A stretch of DNA of 41,506 bases, from the NCBI GenBank assembly GCA_022766905.1, contig JALEPU010000158.1, positions 1-41,506 of the forward strand, read 5' to 3'. Source of the stretch: Lachnospiraceae bacterium (GTDB lineage: Bacteria; Bacillota; Clostridia; Lachnospirales; Lachnospiraceae). The stretch's first letter is position 1. Each line of letters starts with the position of its first letter. The translations under genes were made by a program, and so were the position numbers. Shown piece after piece: positions 32,867-41,379 of the stretch. The notes under the pieces are model-generated. The model had not been told where the DNA came from. It did no database searches and saw only the letters and a program-made list of their open reading frames with translations.

Positions 32867-33433
32867 TTAACCTCTTCCAAGAGCAAACGCTTTTTTATTC
32901 ATTTCTACAAATTTGGCAGGAACACACTGCTCAATGGCATTTAGCCACTTTTCTTCCGGAATGTCAAAATATTTGGATAATCTTCCCATCAGAACCAGAT
33001 TCACCGCCTTGGAAGAGCCAGCCTCCTCTGCAAGAGAAAGACAATCCATGGCATCCACTGTAATTCCTTTTTCTTCCATTTTTTCAATCAGATTTTCCGG
33101 ATAAGAAGCAGCACCGGTAATGACCGGCATAGGATCAATCTCCTGTGTATTTACTACAATACGTCCGCCTTTTTTCAGATATTCTACATAACGTGCCGCT
33201 TCCAGTTTTTCAAAAGATACGATAAAATCAGCTTCGCCTCTGTCGATGACCGGTGAATAAACTTTCTCGCCAAATCTTACATATGTAACCACGCTTCCGC
33301 CACGCTGACTCATACCATGAACTTCAGATACTTTTACATCATACCCTTCGTTCAAAAGAAGATATCCTAAAAGTTTGCTGGCGAGAAGAGAACCCTGTCC
33401 GCCTACACCAACAATCATTATATTCTTTGTCAT
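32867..33433 (-). CDS. iorB: Indolepyruvate:ferredoxin oxidoreductase beta subunit
   Basis: 188 residues from the ATG at 33433, with GGAGG ten bases upstream. It is the gamma-type subunit that works with IorA to turn aryl pyruvates into aryl-acetyl-CoA with ferredoxin as electron acceptor. Its start is MIVGVGGQGSLLASKLLG, a glycine-rich nucleotide-binding loop, followed by the conserved SEVHGMSQRGG. The length is typical. It lies only 4 bp after the iorA stop and is thus translationally coupled to it. A longer GTG-initiated frame exists upstream but overlaps iorA. Confidence 0.92.
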   Translation of the reverse strand: MTKNIMIVGVGGQGSLLASKLLGYLLLNEGYDVKVSEVHGMSQRGGSVVTYVRFGEKVYSPVIDRGEADFIVSFEKLEAARYVEYLKKGGRIVVNTQEIDPMPVITGAASYPENLIEKMEEKGITVDAMDCLSLAEEAGSSKAVNLVLMGRLSKYFDIPEEKWLNAIEQCVPAKFVEMNKKAFALGRG

Positions 33434-33437
33434 TTCT

Positions 33438-35174
33438 TTATTCCTCCCCGCTTTGTAATGCATCAAACTTACACAGCTGCTGACATACTCCACAGCCAAC
33501 ACACAAGGTTGTATCAATCACAGCTTTTTTCTCTTTTACACTGATTGCCGGACATCCAAGACGCATACAGGATTTACAGCCAATACAGTTATCAACCGCA
33601 ACTTTCAGCGGTGCTTTGTGTTTTACATACTTAAGAAGGGCACATGGTCGGCGGCTGATAATGACAGAAGGCTCATCTGCTGCAAGTTCTTCTTTCAATA
33701 CTCTGTCGCATTCCTCCAGATTATATGGATCCACAACGGCAACACGATTGAATCCCATCGCTTTACAAAGAGCTTCCAGATCAATCTTTCCTGCCGGATC
33801 TCCTTTGATGTTATATCCGGTAGTAGGATTCTGCTGATGTCCTGTCATACCGGTAATGGAATTATCCAGAATAATAATGGTGGAATTACTCTGGTTATAA
33901 GCAACATTTGCAAGGCCGGTCATACCGGAGTGCATAAATGTAGAATCACCGATGACAGCTACTGTCTTTGCTTCACTCTCTTTTCCGCTTGCTTTGTTAA
34001 ATCCATGGATTGCGCTGATCGATGCACCCATACAAAGAGTCATATCCATGGCTGCAAGCGGAGCTACCGCGCCAAGGGTATAGCAGCCGATATCTCCAAG
34101 CACATTGCATTTATTCTTAGATAATGTATAAAACAAACCTCTGTGTGGACAGCCTGCACACATAACAGGCGGTCTTCCCGGAAGCTGTTCTTCAAGGGAG
34201 GTAAAATCAGCAGATGTTCCGTCAATTTTTTCAGCGATAAGATTCTGAGAGAACTCTCCGCAAATCGGAAGTAAATCTTTACCGGATAATGTCAGACCAA
34301 GCTGTTTGCAATGATTTTCAATAATTGGATCTAACTCTTCAATTACAATCAGTCTCTCCACTTTTTCTGCAAAATCTTTGATCAGTTTTACCGGAAGAGG
34401 ATTTACCATACCAAGTTTCAAAATGCTTGCATTTTCCCCGTAAACTTCTTTCGCATACTGGTAACTGGTGGAAGAAGTAATAATACCAAGTCCGGTTCCT
34501 CCCATTTCTACACGATTCAGCGGACTGGTCTCTGCGTATTCCGTCAATTTTCTGGTACGTTCTTCTACAAATGGATGACGACGAATCGCATTTCCGGGCA
34601 TCATAACGTATTTCTGAATATTTTTTTCATAAGACTTCTGTTCCGGAACCACTCTCTCACCCGGTTCAACAATACTCTGAGAATGAGCCACGCGAGTACA
34701 CATTTTTATAATAACCGGAGTATCGAATGTTTCTGAAATCTCATATGCAATCTTTGTAAATTCCAGTGCTTCTTTGGAATCGGAAGGCTCAAGCATAGGT
34801 ACTTTGGCTGCAATTGCATGGTGGCGGGAATCCTGCTCGTTTTGAGAGGAATGCATTCCTGCATCATCAGCCACACAGATTACCATTCCTGCGTTAACCC
34901 CTGTATAGGAACAGGTATAAAGTGGATCAGCCGCCACATTCAAACCAACATGCTTCATACCGCAAAAGCTTCTTTTTCCTGCAAGACAGGCTCCGAAAGC
35001 AACTTCCATTGCAACCTTTTCATTTGGTGCCCACTCACAATATACTTCATCATATTTTGCAATCTCCTCGGTCACTTCTGTACTTGGAGTCCCGGGATAA
35101 CTGGATACAACACCGCATCCTGCCTCGTATAAACCTCTGGCAAACGCCTTATTGCCTAACATTAACTGTTTCAT
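33438..35174 (-). CDS. iorA: Indolepyruvate:ferredoxin oxidoreductase alpha subunit
   Basis: 578 residues from the ATG at 35174, with GGAGA about twelve bases upstream; a longer open frame to 35270 overlaps the regulator. It binds thiamine diphosphate and decarboxylates aryl pyruvates from Trp, Tyr and Phe, passing electrons to ferredoxin. The N-terminal pyrimidine-binding part has SYPGTPSTEVTEEIAKYD (~23-40). The TPP motif is GDSTFMHSGMTGLANVAYNQ (~410). The C-terminus holds two 4Fe-4S motifs, CIGCKSCMRLGCP and CVGCGVCQQLCKF. Everything expected is present. The oxygen-sensitive clusters fit an anaerobe. Confidence 0.95.
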   Translation of the reverse strand: MKQLMLGNKAFARGLYEAGCGVVSSYPGTPSTEVTEEIAKYDEVYCEWAPNEKVAMEVAFGACLAGKRSFCGMKHVGLNVAADPLYTCSYTGVNAGMVICVADDAGMHSSQNEQDSRHHAIAAKVPMLEPSDSKEALEFTKIAYEISETFDTPVIIKMCTRVAHSQSIVEPGERVVPEQKSYEKNIQKYVMMPGNAIRRHPFVEERTRKLTEYAETSPLNRVEMGGTGLGIITSSTSYQYAKEVYGENASILKLGMVNPLPVKLIKDFAEKVERLIVIEELDPIIENHCKQLGLTLSGKDLLPICGEFSQNLIAEKIDGTSADFTSLEEQLPGRPPVMCAGCPHRGLFYTLSKNKCNVLGDIGCYTLGAVAPLAAMDMTLCMGASISAIHGFNKASGKESEAKTVAVIGDSTFMHSGMTGLANVAYNQSNSTIIILDNSITGMTGHQQNPTTGYNIKGDPAGKIDLEALCKAMGFNRVAVVDPYNLEECDRVLKEELAADEPSVIISRRPCALLKYVKHKAPLKVAVDNCIGCKSCMRLGCPAISVKEKKAVIDTTLCVGCGVCQQLCKFDALQSGEE

Positions 35175-35193
35175 AGGTATATTTATTCTCCTT

Positions 35194-35508
35194 TCAACTT
35201 TCGCTTTCTGTCTTTGCTTCGCTCTCTTCCAGGCGATGCAAAGCTTTCTCCAACATACCTGTTCCGCCATTTAATGCGCGGTTTACACGGCTGATGGTTG
35301 CTGTACTTGCACTTGTTGTACTCATGATGTCGGAATAAACCTTTTTCTGAGCAAGCATTCTTGCAACTTCAAAACGCTGCTCAATGGATCGAAGTTCCGT
35401 CAGTGCACAAATATCCTCAAAAAAATCCATACACTCTTCCAACGTTTCCAACTGAAGAATTGCCTTATACATGTCTTCTTTTCTGGTTCTCTGAATATTT
35501 TTTTTCAT
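35194..35508 (-). CDS. TrpR-like regulator, YerC/YecD family
   Basis: 104 residues from the ATG at 35508, behind GAGG; the frame upstream to 35538 lacks a binding site. It is a small all-helical DNA-binding protein of the TrpR superfamily: the LTELRSIEQRFEVARMLAQ helix and the HTH at ~55-80 (KVYSDIMSTTSASTATISRV, then NRALNGG). It is the first gene of the iorA-iorB-paaK-ACT operon, 19 bp before iorA. TrpR itself senses tryptophan, so a TrpR-type protein heading an operon for aromatic amino-acid use suggests autoregulation by the substrate (inference). Confidence 0.88.
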   Translation of the reverse strand: MKKNIQRTRKEDMYKAILQLETLEECMDFFEDICALTELRSIEQRFEVARMLAQKKVYSDIMSTTSASTATISRVNRALNGGTGMLEKALHRLEESEAKTESES

Positions 35509-35547
35509 ATAAACCTCAACTTTCTGCAACATACACATTTTTATATT

Positions 35548-35576
35548 ATTGTATCATTTTCAACCTGAAACGTAAA
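35548..35576 (-). promoter_or_regulatory. Candidate promoter of the iorAB operon
   Basis: Reading the minus strand: -35 TTTACG (35571-35576, weak), 17-bp spacer, -10 TACAAT (35548-35553). It lies about 40 bp upstream of the TrpR-like gene. Confidence 0.5.
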
Positions 35577-35655
35577 CCATTATTTTTATTTCTTTAAAAG
35601 GCTAAACAGCTGAATTGTAAGGTATCATATTTATCTGTATTATCTGTCCAGGCTG

Positions 35656-35684
35656 TTGACTTTAGCTCGTAAATGTGCTATCTT
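35656..35684 (+). promoter_or_regulatory. Sigma70-type promoter of the acyl-CoA ligase gene
   Basis: -35 TTGACT (35656-35661), 17-bp spacer, -10 TATCTT (35679-35684). The start is about 40 bp upstream of the ATG. A direct repeat of TATCTGT (two copies, about 35632-35648) lies just before the -35 and could bind a regulator shared with the divergent operon. Confidence 0.65.
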
Positions 35685-35734
35685 GGTTTAAAGCCTTAAA
35701 GCATACGATAGAAAAAAGTAGAAAGGAAATTATC

Positions 35735-37369
35735 ATGCCTGTTACTGATTTACTTGAGCGCAATCACAAATTATATGGGGATGAAGTCGCTCTGGTTGAA
35801 TTAAATCCCACAATGAAAGACACAAAAAGAACCAGCTGGAGAGAATACAGCCTGGTACAGCCCACCTCTTTTGAACCATACAGAAGAGAAATTACCTGGG
35901 GTGTCTTTGATGAAAAAGCAAACCGCGTTGCAAATATGCTGCTGAATCGCGGAATCAAAAAAGGAGACCGCGTCGCAATTCTTATGTTCAACTGTCTGGA
36001 ATGGCTTCCTATTTACTTCGGAATCCTGAAAACCGGTGCCATTGCAGTTCCCTTCAACTTCCGTTTTGATTCAGATGAAATCAAATATTGTGCAGATCTG
36101 GCAGAAGTTCATGTTTTGTTCTTCGGTCCGGAATTTATCGGACGTATTGAAGCAATCGAAGATGAACTGGCAAAAGGACGCCTTCTTATTTATGTAGGAG
36201 ATACCTGCCCTACCTTTGCAGAAAATTATCGCGAATTAGTGGCTGACTGCTCCAGCCAGCCACCGCTCATCCGTGTGGAAGAGGAAGATGACGCAGCTAT
36301 CTATTTTTCTTCCGGAACGACAGGATTTCCAAAAGCGATTTTACATAACCATGAGAGTCTGACTCAGGCTGCTCAGATGGAACAACGTCACCACATGACA
36401 GACCGGAACGATACCTTCCTTTGCATCCCGCCGCTTTATCATACCGGTGCAAAATTCCACTGGATGGGAAGTCTTTGCGCAGGAAGCAAGGCAGTTCTTC
36501 TTACCGGTACCAGTCCGGAAATTATTCTGGATGCCATTTCCAAGGAAAAATGTACCATTGTATGGCTCCTGGTTCCATGGGCTCAGGATATCCTGAATGC
36601 ATTGGACAGTGGAGAATTAAAACTGGAAGATTATGAGCTGAGCCAGTGGAGACTGATGCACATTGGCGCACAGCCGGTTCCTCCATCTCTCATCAGACAT
36701 TGGAAAGAATACTTCCCGGATCACCTCTACGATACCAACTACGGATTATCCGAATCCACCGGTCCCGGATGTGTCCATCTTGGCATGGAGAATATTCACA
36801 AAGTAGGTGCCATCGGGGTTCCCGGATATCGCTGGAAATGTAAAATTGTAGATGAAAACATGGAAGAAGTTCCAGCCGGAGAAGTTGGAGAACTTTGTGT
36901 CAAAGGCCCCGGTGTCATGACCTGCTATTATAATGATCCAAAAGCGACCGAAGAAACTCTCGTAGACGGATGGCTCCGCACAGGTGATATGGCAAGACAG
37001 GATGAAGACGGCTTCTACTTCCTTGTAGACCGTAAGAAAGATGTTATTGTCAGTGGCGGAGAAAATATTTATCCGGTGCAGATTGAAAACTTCCTGAGCA
37101 ACTACGAGAAGATAAATGATGTTGCCGTTATCGGTCTCCCGGATCAACGTCTCGGGGAGATTACCGGTGCTATCATTTCCATCAAAAAAGGAATGACGTG
37201 TACCGAAGAAGAAATCGAAACATTTTGTAAAAAACTGCCGAGGTATAAGAGACCGAAAAAGATTATTTTTGCAGATGTTCCAAGAAATGCCACCGGTAAA
37301 ATTGAAAAACCGGCCCTTCGTAAAAAATACGGAGCAGAGTATCTGGTTGATCAGCAGAATAAAGGGTAA
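35735..37369 (+). CDS. Acyl-CoA synthetase (AMP-binding)
   Basis: 544 residues from the ATG at 35735, with AAGGAAA six bases upstream; the frame is open further upstream but without a start site. It belongs to the ANL superfamily and activates a carboxylic acid to its CoA ester. Motifs: the P-loop AIYFSSGTTGFPKA (~187), YGLSESTGPG (~345), GWLRTGDMARQDEDGFYFLV and DRKKDVIVSGGENIYP (~410-450), and the catalytic Lys in PRNATGKIEKPALR (~520). It is divergent from the iorA-iorB-paaK operon and may supply another aryl or fatty acyl-CoA; the substrate is not readable. Confidence 0.92.
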   Translation: MPVTDLLERNHKLYGDEVALVELNPTMKDTKRTSWREYSLVQPTSFEPYRREITWGVFDEKANRVANMLLNRGIKKGDRVAILMFNCLEWLPIYFGILKTGAIAVPFNFRFDSDEIKYCADLAEVHVLFFGPEFIGRIEAIEDELAKGRLLIYVGDTCPTFAENYRELVADCSSQPPLIRVEEEDDAAIYFSSGTTGFPKAILHNHESLTQAAQMEQRHHMTDRNDTFLCIPPLYHTGAKFHWMGSLCAGSKAVLLTGTSPEIILDAISKEKCTIVWLLVPWAQDILNALDSGELKLEDYELSQWRLMHIGAQPVPPSLIRHWKEYFPDHLYDTNYGLSESTGPGCVHLGMENIHKVGAIGVPGYRWKCKIVDENMEEVPAGEVGELCVKGPGVMTCYYNDPKATEETLVDGWLRTGDMARQDEDGFYFLVDRKKDVIVSGGENIYPVQIENFLSNYEKINDVAVIGLPDQRLGEITGAIISIKKGMTCTEEEIETFCKKLPRYKRPKKIIFADVPRNATGKIEKPALRKKYGAEYLVDQQNKG

Positions 37370-37375
37370 AGAAAT

Positions 37376-37423
37376 AAATGTTGCAAAATAAGAATAGTCT
37401 ATCATTTTTATTTTGCAACATTT
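37376..37423 (+). terminator. Rho-independent terminator of the acyl-CoA ligase gene
   Basis: AAATGTTGCAAAATA (37376-37390) pairs with TATTTTGCAACATTT (37409-37423), 15 bp with an 18-base loop, followed by TTCTTTTGTCT. Confidence 0.8.
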
Positions 37424-37474
37424 TCTTTTGTCTCATGTGCTTAATTACATACAAAACCGCAAAAAGAAGTGTTG

Positions 37475-37584
37475 TTATAAGGTGATGATTTCTAAAGTGG
37501 TAAAATCAGTTCCATAATCCGTTTTTAATCGTTTTTTAATCTGTTCTTTTTCCATTTTATAAAAAAACGATTCTGGCATTTTCA
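37475..37584 (-). other. Remnant small ORF behind a good ribosome binding site
   Basis: A GGAGGG ribosome binding site (37585-37590) precedes ATG codons at 37584 and 37578, but that frame stops after about 19 codons. One base away, a second frame carries a sensible charged peptide (MEKEQIKKRLKTDYGTDF...) from 37555 to a TAA at 37475-37477. A one-base indel in the T run near 37561-37566 would join the two into a ~35-residue protein. It follows the ROK fragment and may be a decayed small gene. Confidence 0.3.
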
Positions 37585-37606
37585 TCCCTCCAGTTGACTT
37601 AACATC

Positions 37607-38209
37607 TTACATACGCTCAGACCAGTCTGAAAGTATCCGCCGCAAAAGGCCTTGTGCATACATTCCCTTCATATCTTCTACCACATGAAGTTCTGGTATC
37701 CGCTCTTTGGGAATCCGTTCACATAACCTTTCCTGAATTTTTTTTACATTTTTCCGGGTACAGAAATCTCCGCTTATGAGGATATCCGGAAGATTCAGAA
37801 CACAGGTTATAGCAAGGATTGCTGTCACAAATGTATCCTCCCTATCTTCCAGATTTTCGCATAAATAATCCAGTTCCCCGGCACATCCGCTACCTCCGGT
37901 AAACACCTGCCCCTGAAGCACAATGCCCACACCTATACATTGATCTTCCTCTACATAAATAATATGGGCAAAATTCTCCCACTTTCCCACTTCAGCAAAG
38001 GCTATGGCATTCGTATCATTTTCAATAAAAACATCCAGTTTCAGTTCTGATCTTATCATTTCCGCAAGACGATTCCCTAACAGTCCTGGAAATTTGGGCA
38101 AATGTCTGATTTCCGTTCCATCCACTGCACCGGGAATTCCAAGGGCAACCGCTGAAAGAAAAGGATATTCTTCCTGTATCGATTTAACGAATAAAACAAT
38201 ATCTTCCAC
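37607..38209 (-). pseudogene. ROK-family sugar kinase/repressor fragment, N-terminus missing
   Basis: About 200 residues from a GTG at 38209 without a clear binding site, starting 15 bp after the radical SAM gene. It matches the middle and C-terminal parts of ROK proteins: ALGIPGAVDG, then VFIENDTNAIAFAEVG, a GxG turn (CIGVGIVLQG) and GGSGCAGELDYL. The N-terminal ATP-binding DxGGT segment (~90-100 residues) is missing, and the CxCGxxGC zinc motif of ROK proteins is absent. Full-length members are ~300-400 residues. It is probably a pseudogene or a degenerate sensor domain. Confidence 0.65.
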
Positions 38210-38224
38210 CTCTATATCTGAAGT

Positions 38225-39118
38225 CTATTCTTCTTCCCAATCGAAATCAAATATACTCATCTGTTTATATTGCTCCGGAAATTCATTCAAATATCCAAAA
38301 CACTCATCCGGTGTACAAAGTATACCATGCTCTTTGCAAGTATTCATAAATATGGTCATAAGTTTCTTTGCTTTTGGACTCGATAACACATAAGAATTTC
38401 CATATCTTTCGATATATCTTTGCTTCATCCCCGGAAAATGCTGATCCAAAGCAGCATAATAATACTCCCGGTCTCCATCCCGCAACGTCAGCCCCATGTC
38501 AAAACAGAGAATGCCCTTTACTCTTACTCGTATACATTCCGCAAGAATCGCTTTGATGTTTTCCTCCGTATCATTGAGAAAGGGAAGGATCGGTGTCAGC
38601 CATACCACAGTCGGGATTCCTCGCTTCTGCATTTCCCACAGAACTTCAATTCGTCTCTTTGTGTTGCAAACGTTAGGTTCTACAATTCGGCAAAGTTCAT
38701 CATCAAATGTTGTCAATGTCATCTGGACCACACATTTAGTTCTCCGATTGATCTCATCCAGCAAATCAATATCCTGCATAATCCGATCCGATTTTGTTAA
38801 TATCGTTGCCCCAAACCCATACTGCAATATGATTTCCAGACATCTTCTTGTCAGTCTTAGCTTTTCTTCGCAATGCATGTAAGGATCGGACATTGAACCT
38901 GTCCCTATCATACATTTCTTTCTCTTTGACCTTAGTGCTGCCTCCAAAAGCTTTGGAGCATTCTGCTTTACCTCAATATCTTCAAAGGGATGAGTAAACT
39001 GATAGCACCTGCTTCTGCTGTCACAATAAATACACCCATGAGAACAGCCCCGGTATATATTCATTCCATAATGACCACCGTTTCCGGTAAGTATTCCTTT
39101 CGAATCAACAAAATGCAT
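38225..39118 (-). CDS. Radical SAM protein, spore photoproduct lyase-like family
   Basis: 297 residues from the ATG at 39118, with GGAG ten bases upstream; a GTG at 39127 adds three residues. The cluster motif is RGCSHGCIYCDSR (CX3CX2C, residues ~26-38), which binds the 4Fe-4S cluster that splits S-adenosylmethionine. Further family marks are GTGSMSDPYMHCEEKLRLTR and ILTKSDRIMQDIDLL, as in the SplB-like/Rv2578c group of ~290-310 residues. The reaction is unknown. It is not necessarily spore DNA repair, because the group is broad and this protein is shorter than SplB. It is followed by the ROK fragment in the same direction. Confidence 0.85.
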   Translation of the reverse strand: MHFVDSKGILTGNGGHYGMNIYRGCSHGCIYCDSRSRCYQFTHPFEDIEVKQNAPKLLEAALRSKRKKCMIGTGSMSDPYMHCEEKLRLTRRCLEIILQYGFGATILTKSDRIMQDIDLLDEINRRTKCVVQMTLTTFDDELCRIVEPNVCNTKRRIEVLWEMQKRGIPTVVWLTPILPFLNDTEENIKAILAECIRVRVKGILCFDMGLTLRDGDREYYYAALDQHFPGMKQRYIERYGNSYVLSSPKAKKLMTIFMNTCKEHGILCTPDECFGYLNEFPEQYKQMSIFDFDWEEE

Positions 39119-39221
39119 AATCTTCACGCTCCGAATCTTTTATTCCGCATCTTTCGTAGCAACCACCCTTTTTGTAATTCTCCAGGAGGGCACAAATAGA
39201 ATGATTCCTAACAATGCCTTG

Positions 39222-39557
39222 TTATTCCACATTTATCTCGCTGATCAGTGCCGAACCAATAATCAACATGGATCCGATGATTCCAGGCAGAGATATCTTT
39301 TCATGAAGCACGAAGGAAGAAAGAAGTAATGCAAATATAGGATCAATATAGCTTAAAACCGCAATCGATTGAGCCTTCAGGTCTTTCATGCTTCCGAAGT
39401 ATAATGCATAGGCTATCCCGGTATGTACCATGCCGATTGTCAACACCATAATAACAGCCGTTGTATCTAAAGTAATTCCTAATATCTTAACAGCAAGAAG
39501 CTCATCGTTCAAGCGAAATATCGAAACCGGCAGGATAATTTCTCTACATTGGGCCAA
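39222..39557 (-). pseudogene. EamA/DMT-superfamily transporter, C-terminal fragment
   Basis: A frame of ~110 codons starting with a TTG and ending at 39222. It carries only the last three or four transmembrane helices of a ten-helix DMT transporter: VHTGIAYALYFGSMKDLKAQ, SYIDPIFALLLSSFVLHEKI and GIIGSMLIIGSALI. The first six or seven helices are missing, and the sequence just upstream is the terminator of the next gene. It is a truncated remnant. Confidence 0.8.
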
Positions 39558-39568
39558 TTTAACGTGAA

Positions 39569-39602
39569 AACCCGAGAACGTATGATGATACGCTCCCGGG
39601 TT
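39569..39602 (-). terminator. Terminator downstream of the small one-TM gene
   Basis: AACCCGAGAACGTAT (39569-39583) and ATACGCTCCCGGGTT (39588-39602) form a 15-bp stem with two mismatches or G-U pairs and a four-base loop; TTTT follows on the minus strand only briefly. Confidence 0.6.
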
Positions 39603-39646
39603 CTGATCATAACTTTTTTTTCATGTAAGAGTGTCGGGCATCCAGA

Positions 39647-39934
39647 TTATTTCACTTTCAGATTTACACACTCTTGTTTTATGAGCTGATAAATATGATC
39701 TATTTCGTTTTTATCCGCATAGATGGTAGTTAAAGTAAGAAATCCTCTGATTGAAATGGAATCTGCATCTTTATTTTCCACCAACGTGTCAAAAAAGTCA
39801 TGAGGCGCGGCAATAAAGAGGGCAAAACAGATAAGTAAAACCGAAAGGGCCACAATACAACCGTATGGCTTCATCCAGTCATGCTGTTTTGTTAAGGAAT
39901 AATTATAAGTCCAGCTGTATTTCTTATTCTCCAT
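39647..39934 (-). CDS. Small one-TM protein of unknown function
   Basis: 95 residues from the ATG at 39934, behind GGAGGTAAAAG. A cytoplasmic start with many aromatic residues (KKYSWTYNYSLTK) is followed by one transmembrane helix at ~25-43 (CIVALSVLLICFALFIAAP). A soluble domain of ~50 residues (HDFFDTLVENKDADSISIRG...) follows. It has no known family, and its neighbours (a transporter remnant and a divergent lipoprotein) give no clear hint. Confidence 0.7.
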   Translation of the reverse strand: MENKKYSWTYNYSLTKQHDWMKPYGCIVALSVLLICFALFIAAPHDFFDTLVENKDADSISIRGFLTLTTIYADKNEIDHIYQLIKQECVNLKVK

Positions 39935-40100
39935 CTTTTACCTCCATCTGAATCATACTTTTTGATTATCATAACATATTTTTCGGAAACGACCTGTTTT
40001 TTTCCCAAATTGTCAATTGCCAAATTTGGAAACTCTATAGATAAAATGCTTTCTATCCTTTATAATTTTGTGCAAATGTATTGATTAGGAGGTATGAATC

Positions 40101-41162
40101 TTGGAGAGAGTATATTGGACGTATTGGAAATATTTGCTTATGGTACTGCTGGTCATAATGGCAGGCTCCCTTGCGGCATGCGGGCAGAAGAAAACAGAGT
40201 CTGCAACGGAATCTGAGACCGAATCAAAAACTACGAATGCCACAGAGTTTCCTGTTAATTCCATTCTGTATTTCAACGACGATGAGGGTTCTACAGAATT
40301 GATTCAGTATTTCGAGGATGGTAATGTGCCTGAGGAAGCAACTGCTTTATATGATCAGATGGGAAGCAATCCTGAGATTACAATAACCGATGCAGAAACA
40401 ATCAAAGAATTGTACAAGTATCTTGGCATGATAAAAGTTCACAGAAAAACAAATGAATCCATTACCGACTGTTATCATTATGTAGAATTCAAGCTGGCGG
40501 ATGATCATTACATACACTTTTCCTTTGAGGGAACGGACATATGGAGTTATGGCGGTAAAAATTACAGCATCAGCAACAGCGGCAAGCTGTTTGGGTTGAT
40601 CAAAGAACTGACCGATAAAAATGCTTTTTTGGAGGATACGGAGATTGAAGAAACACCAACGGTTCAGCAGGATGAGAGTGTAAGTCTCTATCAGGAAGCA
40701 ATATCCGGAAATATTCGGATTGAATATCCTTCCGGATGGACGGCACAAACCAGCGATGAAAAAATCGTGATGAGCAAGGATGGAACGGAAAACTATCCGT
40801 TTTTCTCCGTAGAGGAAATCGGCTGGGTTGGTGCTCCCGGCACTTTCATGACAAATCAGATGGATACTTTTAAAACGAAGTACCAAAATCGCGTTGCAAT
40901 GTCTCCGGAAGCTTCGGGAATAGAAGTGGCCGGGATGAAACTGGCAGGATTTACGGCAAGCTATTCATCCTACGACGGTTCTGCAACAATTACCCGACTT
41001 GAGTATGTTGAGGTAATCGATGACATAACTTATCATTTTGTATGTGAATATGTCAGCGATGCGTATGGGAGGATGTCTTCTTCCATGTATAATTCGGATG
41101 ACAGTTGGCAAATTGTTCTGTACTTTTTCTATGTGCAAGATATTCTTCATATGTATAGATGA
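40101..41162 (+). CDS. Lipoprotein, probable surface or sensor protein with rearranged 3' end
   Basis: 353 residues from a TTG at 40101, eight bases after AGGAGG; no in-frame ATG lies nearby. The signal peptide is ~12-26 and the lipobox is LAAC with Cys27, followed by a Ser/Thr/Glu spacer (~30-47). The body has two parts: ~50-185 (DDEGSTELIQYFEDG...) and ~195-330 (GNIRIEYPSGWTAQTSDEKI... with ITYHFVCEY), the second like the PsbP/MOG-type folds seen in Clostridia lipoproteins. The last ~15 residues (YFFYVQDILHMYR) are hydrophobic and do not look like the usual end of such a domain, so the gene may have lost its true 3' end. The upstream 166 bp contains a TATAAT at 40061 and CCAAATTTGG at about 40020, a possible promoter and operator. 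Confidence 0.8.
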   Translation: MERVYWTYWKYLLMVLLVIMAGSLAACGQKKTESATESETESKTTNATEFPVNSILYFNDDEGSTELIQYFEDGNVPEEATALYDQMGSNPEITITDAETIKELYKYLGMIKVHRKTNESITDCYHYVEFKLADDHYIHFSFEGTDIWSYGGKNYSISNSGKLFGLIKELTDKNAFLEDTEIEETPTVQQDESVSLYQEAISGNIRIEYPSGWTAQTSDEKIVMSKDGTENYPFFSVEEIGWVGAPGTFMTNQMDTFKTKYQNRVAMSPEASGIEVAGMKLAGFTASYSSYDGSATITRLEYVEVIDDITYHFVCEYVSDAYGRMSSSMYNSDDSWQIVLYFFYVQDILHMYR

Positions 41163-41379
41163 CATCCTTTTCACAAAAACTGCCGGAAAGGTCGAGCGGC
41201 AGAGGGTAGTTTGTAAAGTCATCCTTTGCCGGTTCAGAAATTTCATCTTCGAAACAATTTGTTTTCAGTATCGTCTCGATTCTATTTCGTTTGACAGTGG
41301 CAAAGTCCAAAATGTTCTGTTTTTCTCCGGATGTCAGTTCATGTCGATCCAGTATCGAACGCAAAAGCTCCTCAGACAT
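41053..41379 (-). CDS. Unassigned ORF, overlaps the 3' end of the lipoprotein gene
   Basis: 108 residues if begun at the ATG at 41379; the frame is open for about 35 more codons upstream, toward the right edge of the window, but without a start. It is charged and soluble (MSEELLRSILDRHELTSGEK... PLPLDLSG). Its last ~35 codons lie antisense to the lipoprotein gene and are out of character (a basic HTHR end), which suggests a junction near 41120-41160. I do not recognise a family. It may be the 3' part of a gene entering from outside the window. Confidence 0.4.
   Translation of the reverse strand: MSEELLRSILDRHELTSGEKQNILDFATVKRNRIETILKTNCFEDEISEPAKDDFTNYPLPLDLSGSFCEKDVIYTYEEYLAHRKSTEQFANCHPNYTWKKTSSHTHR

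Noticed and set aside
40347-40886. 179-codon minus-strand frame inside the lipoprotein gene
   Set aside because: It has no binding site and a cysteine- and phenylalanine-rich, non-protein-like composition; the plus-strand lipoprotein explains the region.
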